Assembly (NCBI GenBank): GCA_013399855.1
Contig: VXAY01003767.1
Coordinates: forward strand, 1,141,730 to 1,205,729
Direction: 5' to 3'
DNA from: Oxyruncus cristatus
Lineage: Eukaryota > Chordata > Aves > Passeriformes > Cotingidae
DNA length: 64,000 nucleotides
The position numbers and the translations under genes are program-made. Below the pieces are notes generated by a model. It was not told the origin of the DNA, ran no database searches, and saw only the letters and a program-made list of their open reading frames with translations. Shown here in pieces: positions 63,353 through 64,000 of this stretch (position 1 is its first letter; each line of letters opens with the position of its first letter).

Positions 63353-63500
63353 ACCGTGAGATTAACTCGATTAGAGCATGGTGCTAATAACACCAAGGTC
63401 ATGTGTTTGATCCCTCTATTGGTCGTTCACTTTAAGAGTTGAACTCGATCCTTGTGGGTCCCTTGCAACTCACAATATTCTGTGATACTGTGATTCTGAT
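63353..63500 (+). mobile_element. tRNA-Ile-derived SINE with CR1 tail (TguSINE1-like)
   Basis: The head (about 63353-63426) aligns with vertebrate tRNA-Ile(AAT). It shows a decayed A box ('ttaactcgattagagc'), the anticodon arm 'gtggtgctAATaac', 'gccaaggtc' as 'accaaggtc', and a B box 'gtttgatccc'. The tail (about 63433-63500) is a CR1 3' end: 'gagttgaactcgatccttgt', 'gggtcccttgcaactcac', then octamers 'attctgtgatactgtgattc'. A tRNA-Ile head with a CR1 tail is the known make-up of TguSINE1 in passerine birds, thought to be copied by CR1 reverse transcriptase. This copy has lost several D-arm bases and the acceptor stem, so it is not a working tRNA gene. No clear target-site duplication was found. 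Confidence 0.82.
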
Positions 63501-64000
63501 CAGGGAATTAGGGAAAGATAATTTTGTACCACTGGTTTTGGACTTTTGGCATGGTCTAGCAGCTGGTGATAGACTACAAGATGTTAACTCCAACGCATAC
63601 AACATTTTTTGATGCTCACATATTCCCAATGAGGTCTTTAAACTCTGCTCACTGAATTTCTGTGCAATAGATGGAATTGAAGGGGTCACATACCTCTGTT
63701 TAGCACCAAATATTATTTCTTCCCTACCAAAATTATGCAAGTTCATAATTGTTCAATACTGTCTACTGGACTACAATCACAAACCCTATATTTTTTTTTA
63801 AATACATATGCAGACATAATGTCTTACAAATATCCATAAAGTTCTGGGACATGAGAAACCCTCTGTTCTTACGAAGCATATGCCAAAATACAGAGCTGAA
63901 GCTGTAAGCCTGAAAGTTCACCTTTTCACAGTGTTGACACTAATCAATACAAATTCATTTTTGTCAGACTTCAAATAGAGAGAAATAATGAAACCATCTA
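63501..64000. other. AT-rich noncoding DNA to window end
   Basis: Nothing is recognised. The 104-codon minus frame 63432-63746 runs into the SINE tail and has no motif. Confidence 0.5.

Noticed and set aside
63353..63426. Functional tRNA-Ile gene
   Set aside because: D-arm bases and the acceptor stem are lost and a CR1 tail follows directly, so it is a SINE head.
1..64000. CRISPR array, prokaryotic operon, prophage or full-length endogenous retrovirus
   Set aside because: No regularly spaced repeats, no operon-like gene packing and no gag/pol/env sequence. The LTRs found are solo or truncated.

Overview
The window looks like ordinary AT-rich nuclear DNA from a songbird-type (passerine) bird, taken from an intergenic region or a long intron. 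The main evidence is the repeat content. There are ten fragments of CR1, the LINE family that dominates bird genomes. They carry the typical CR1 3' end (a variant of 'ggtcccttccaac' followed by attctgtgattctgtg). Three LTR remnants resemble avian ERVL-type solo LTRs. At 63353-63500 a tRNA-Ile-like head is fused to a CR1 3' tail, which is the architecture of TguSINE1, a SINE known from passerines. All family names are recalled from known consensus sequences; no database search was run.

Layout. From 1 to about 22.1 kb the DNA is poor in recognisable repeats: one short CR1 tail at 752-926, then only simple or tandem repeats. From 22.1 to 25.5 kb there is a rearranged internal CR1 fragment, a second CR1 tail and a possible old DNA-transposon remnant. 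From 25.5 to 41 kb the sequence is AT-rich with microsatellites and one CR1 (30048-30292). From 41 to 45.2 kb there is an LTR end and two CR1 copies. A quiet stretch follows to 51.8 kb, with a perfect 13-bp inverted repeat at 51770-51803. From 53.4 kb to the end the window is repeat-dense: five CR1 copies, two LTR remnants and the SINE.

No complete protein-coding gene, rRNA, functional tRNA or CRISPR array could be supported. Every open frame over 90 codons is either CR1-derived or no longer than chance allows in 64 kb of about 35% GC DNA. A few short open segments are flanked by good splice-like signals (27012-27164 minus, 17978-18037 plus, 12151-12229 minus, 29221-29411 minus) and are listed as low-confidence exon candidates. 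They lie on different strands and do not join into one gene, so many or all may be pseudo-exons. No previously undescribed system is evident. The best leads are the SINE and its likely LINE partner side by side, the microhomology-type deletion inside a CR1, the CpG-bearing small ORF near 14.3 kb, and the inverted repeat carrying two nuclear-receptor-like half-sites.
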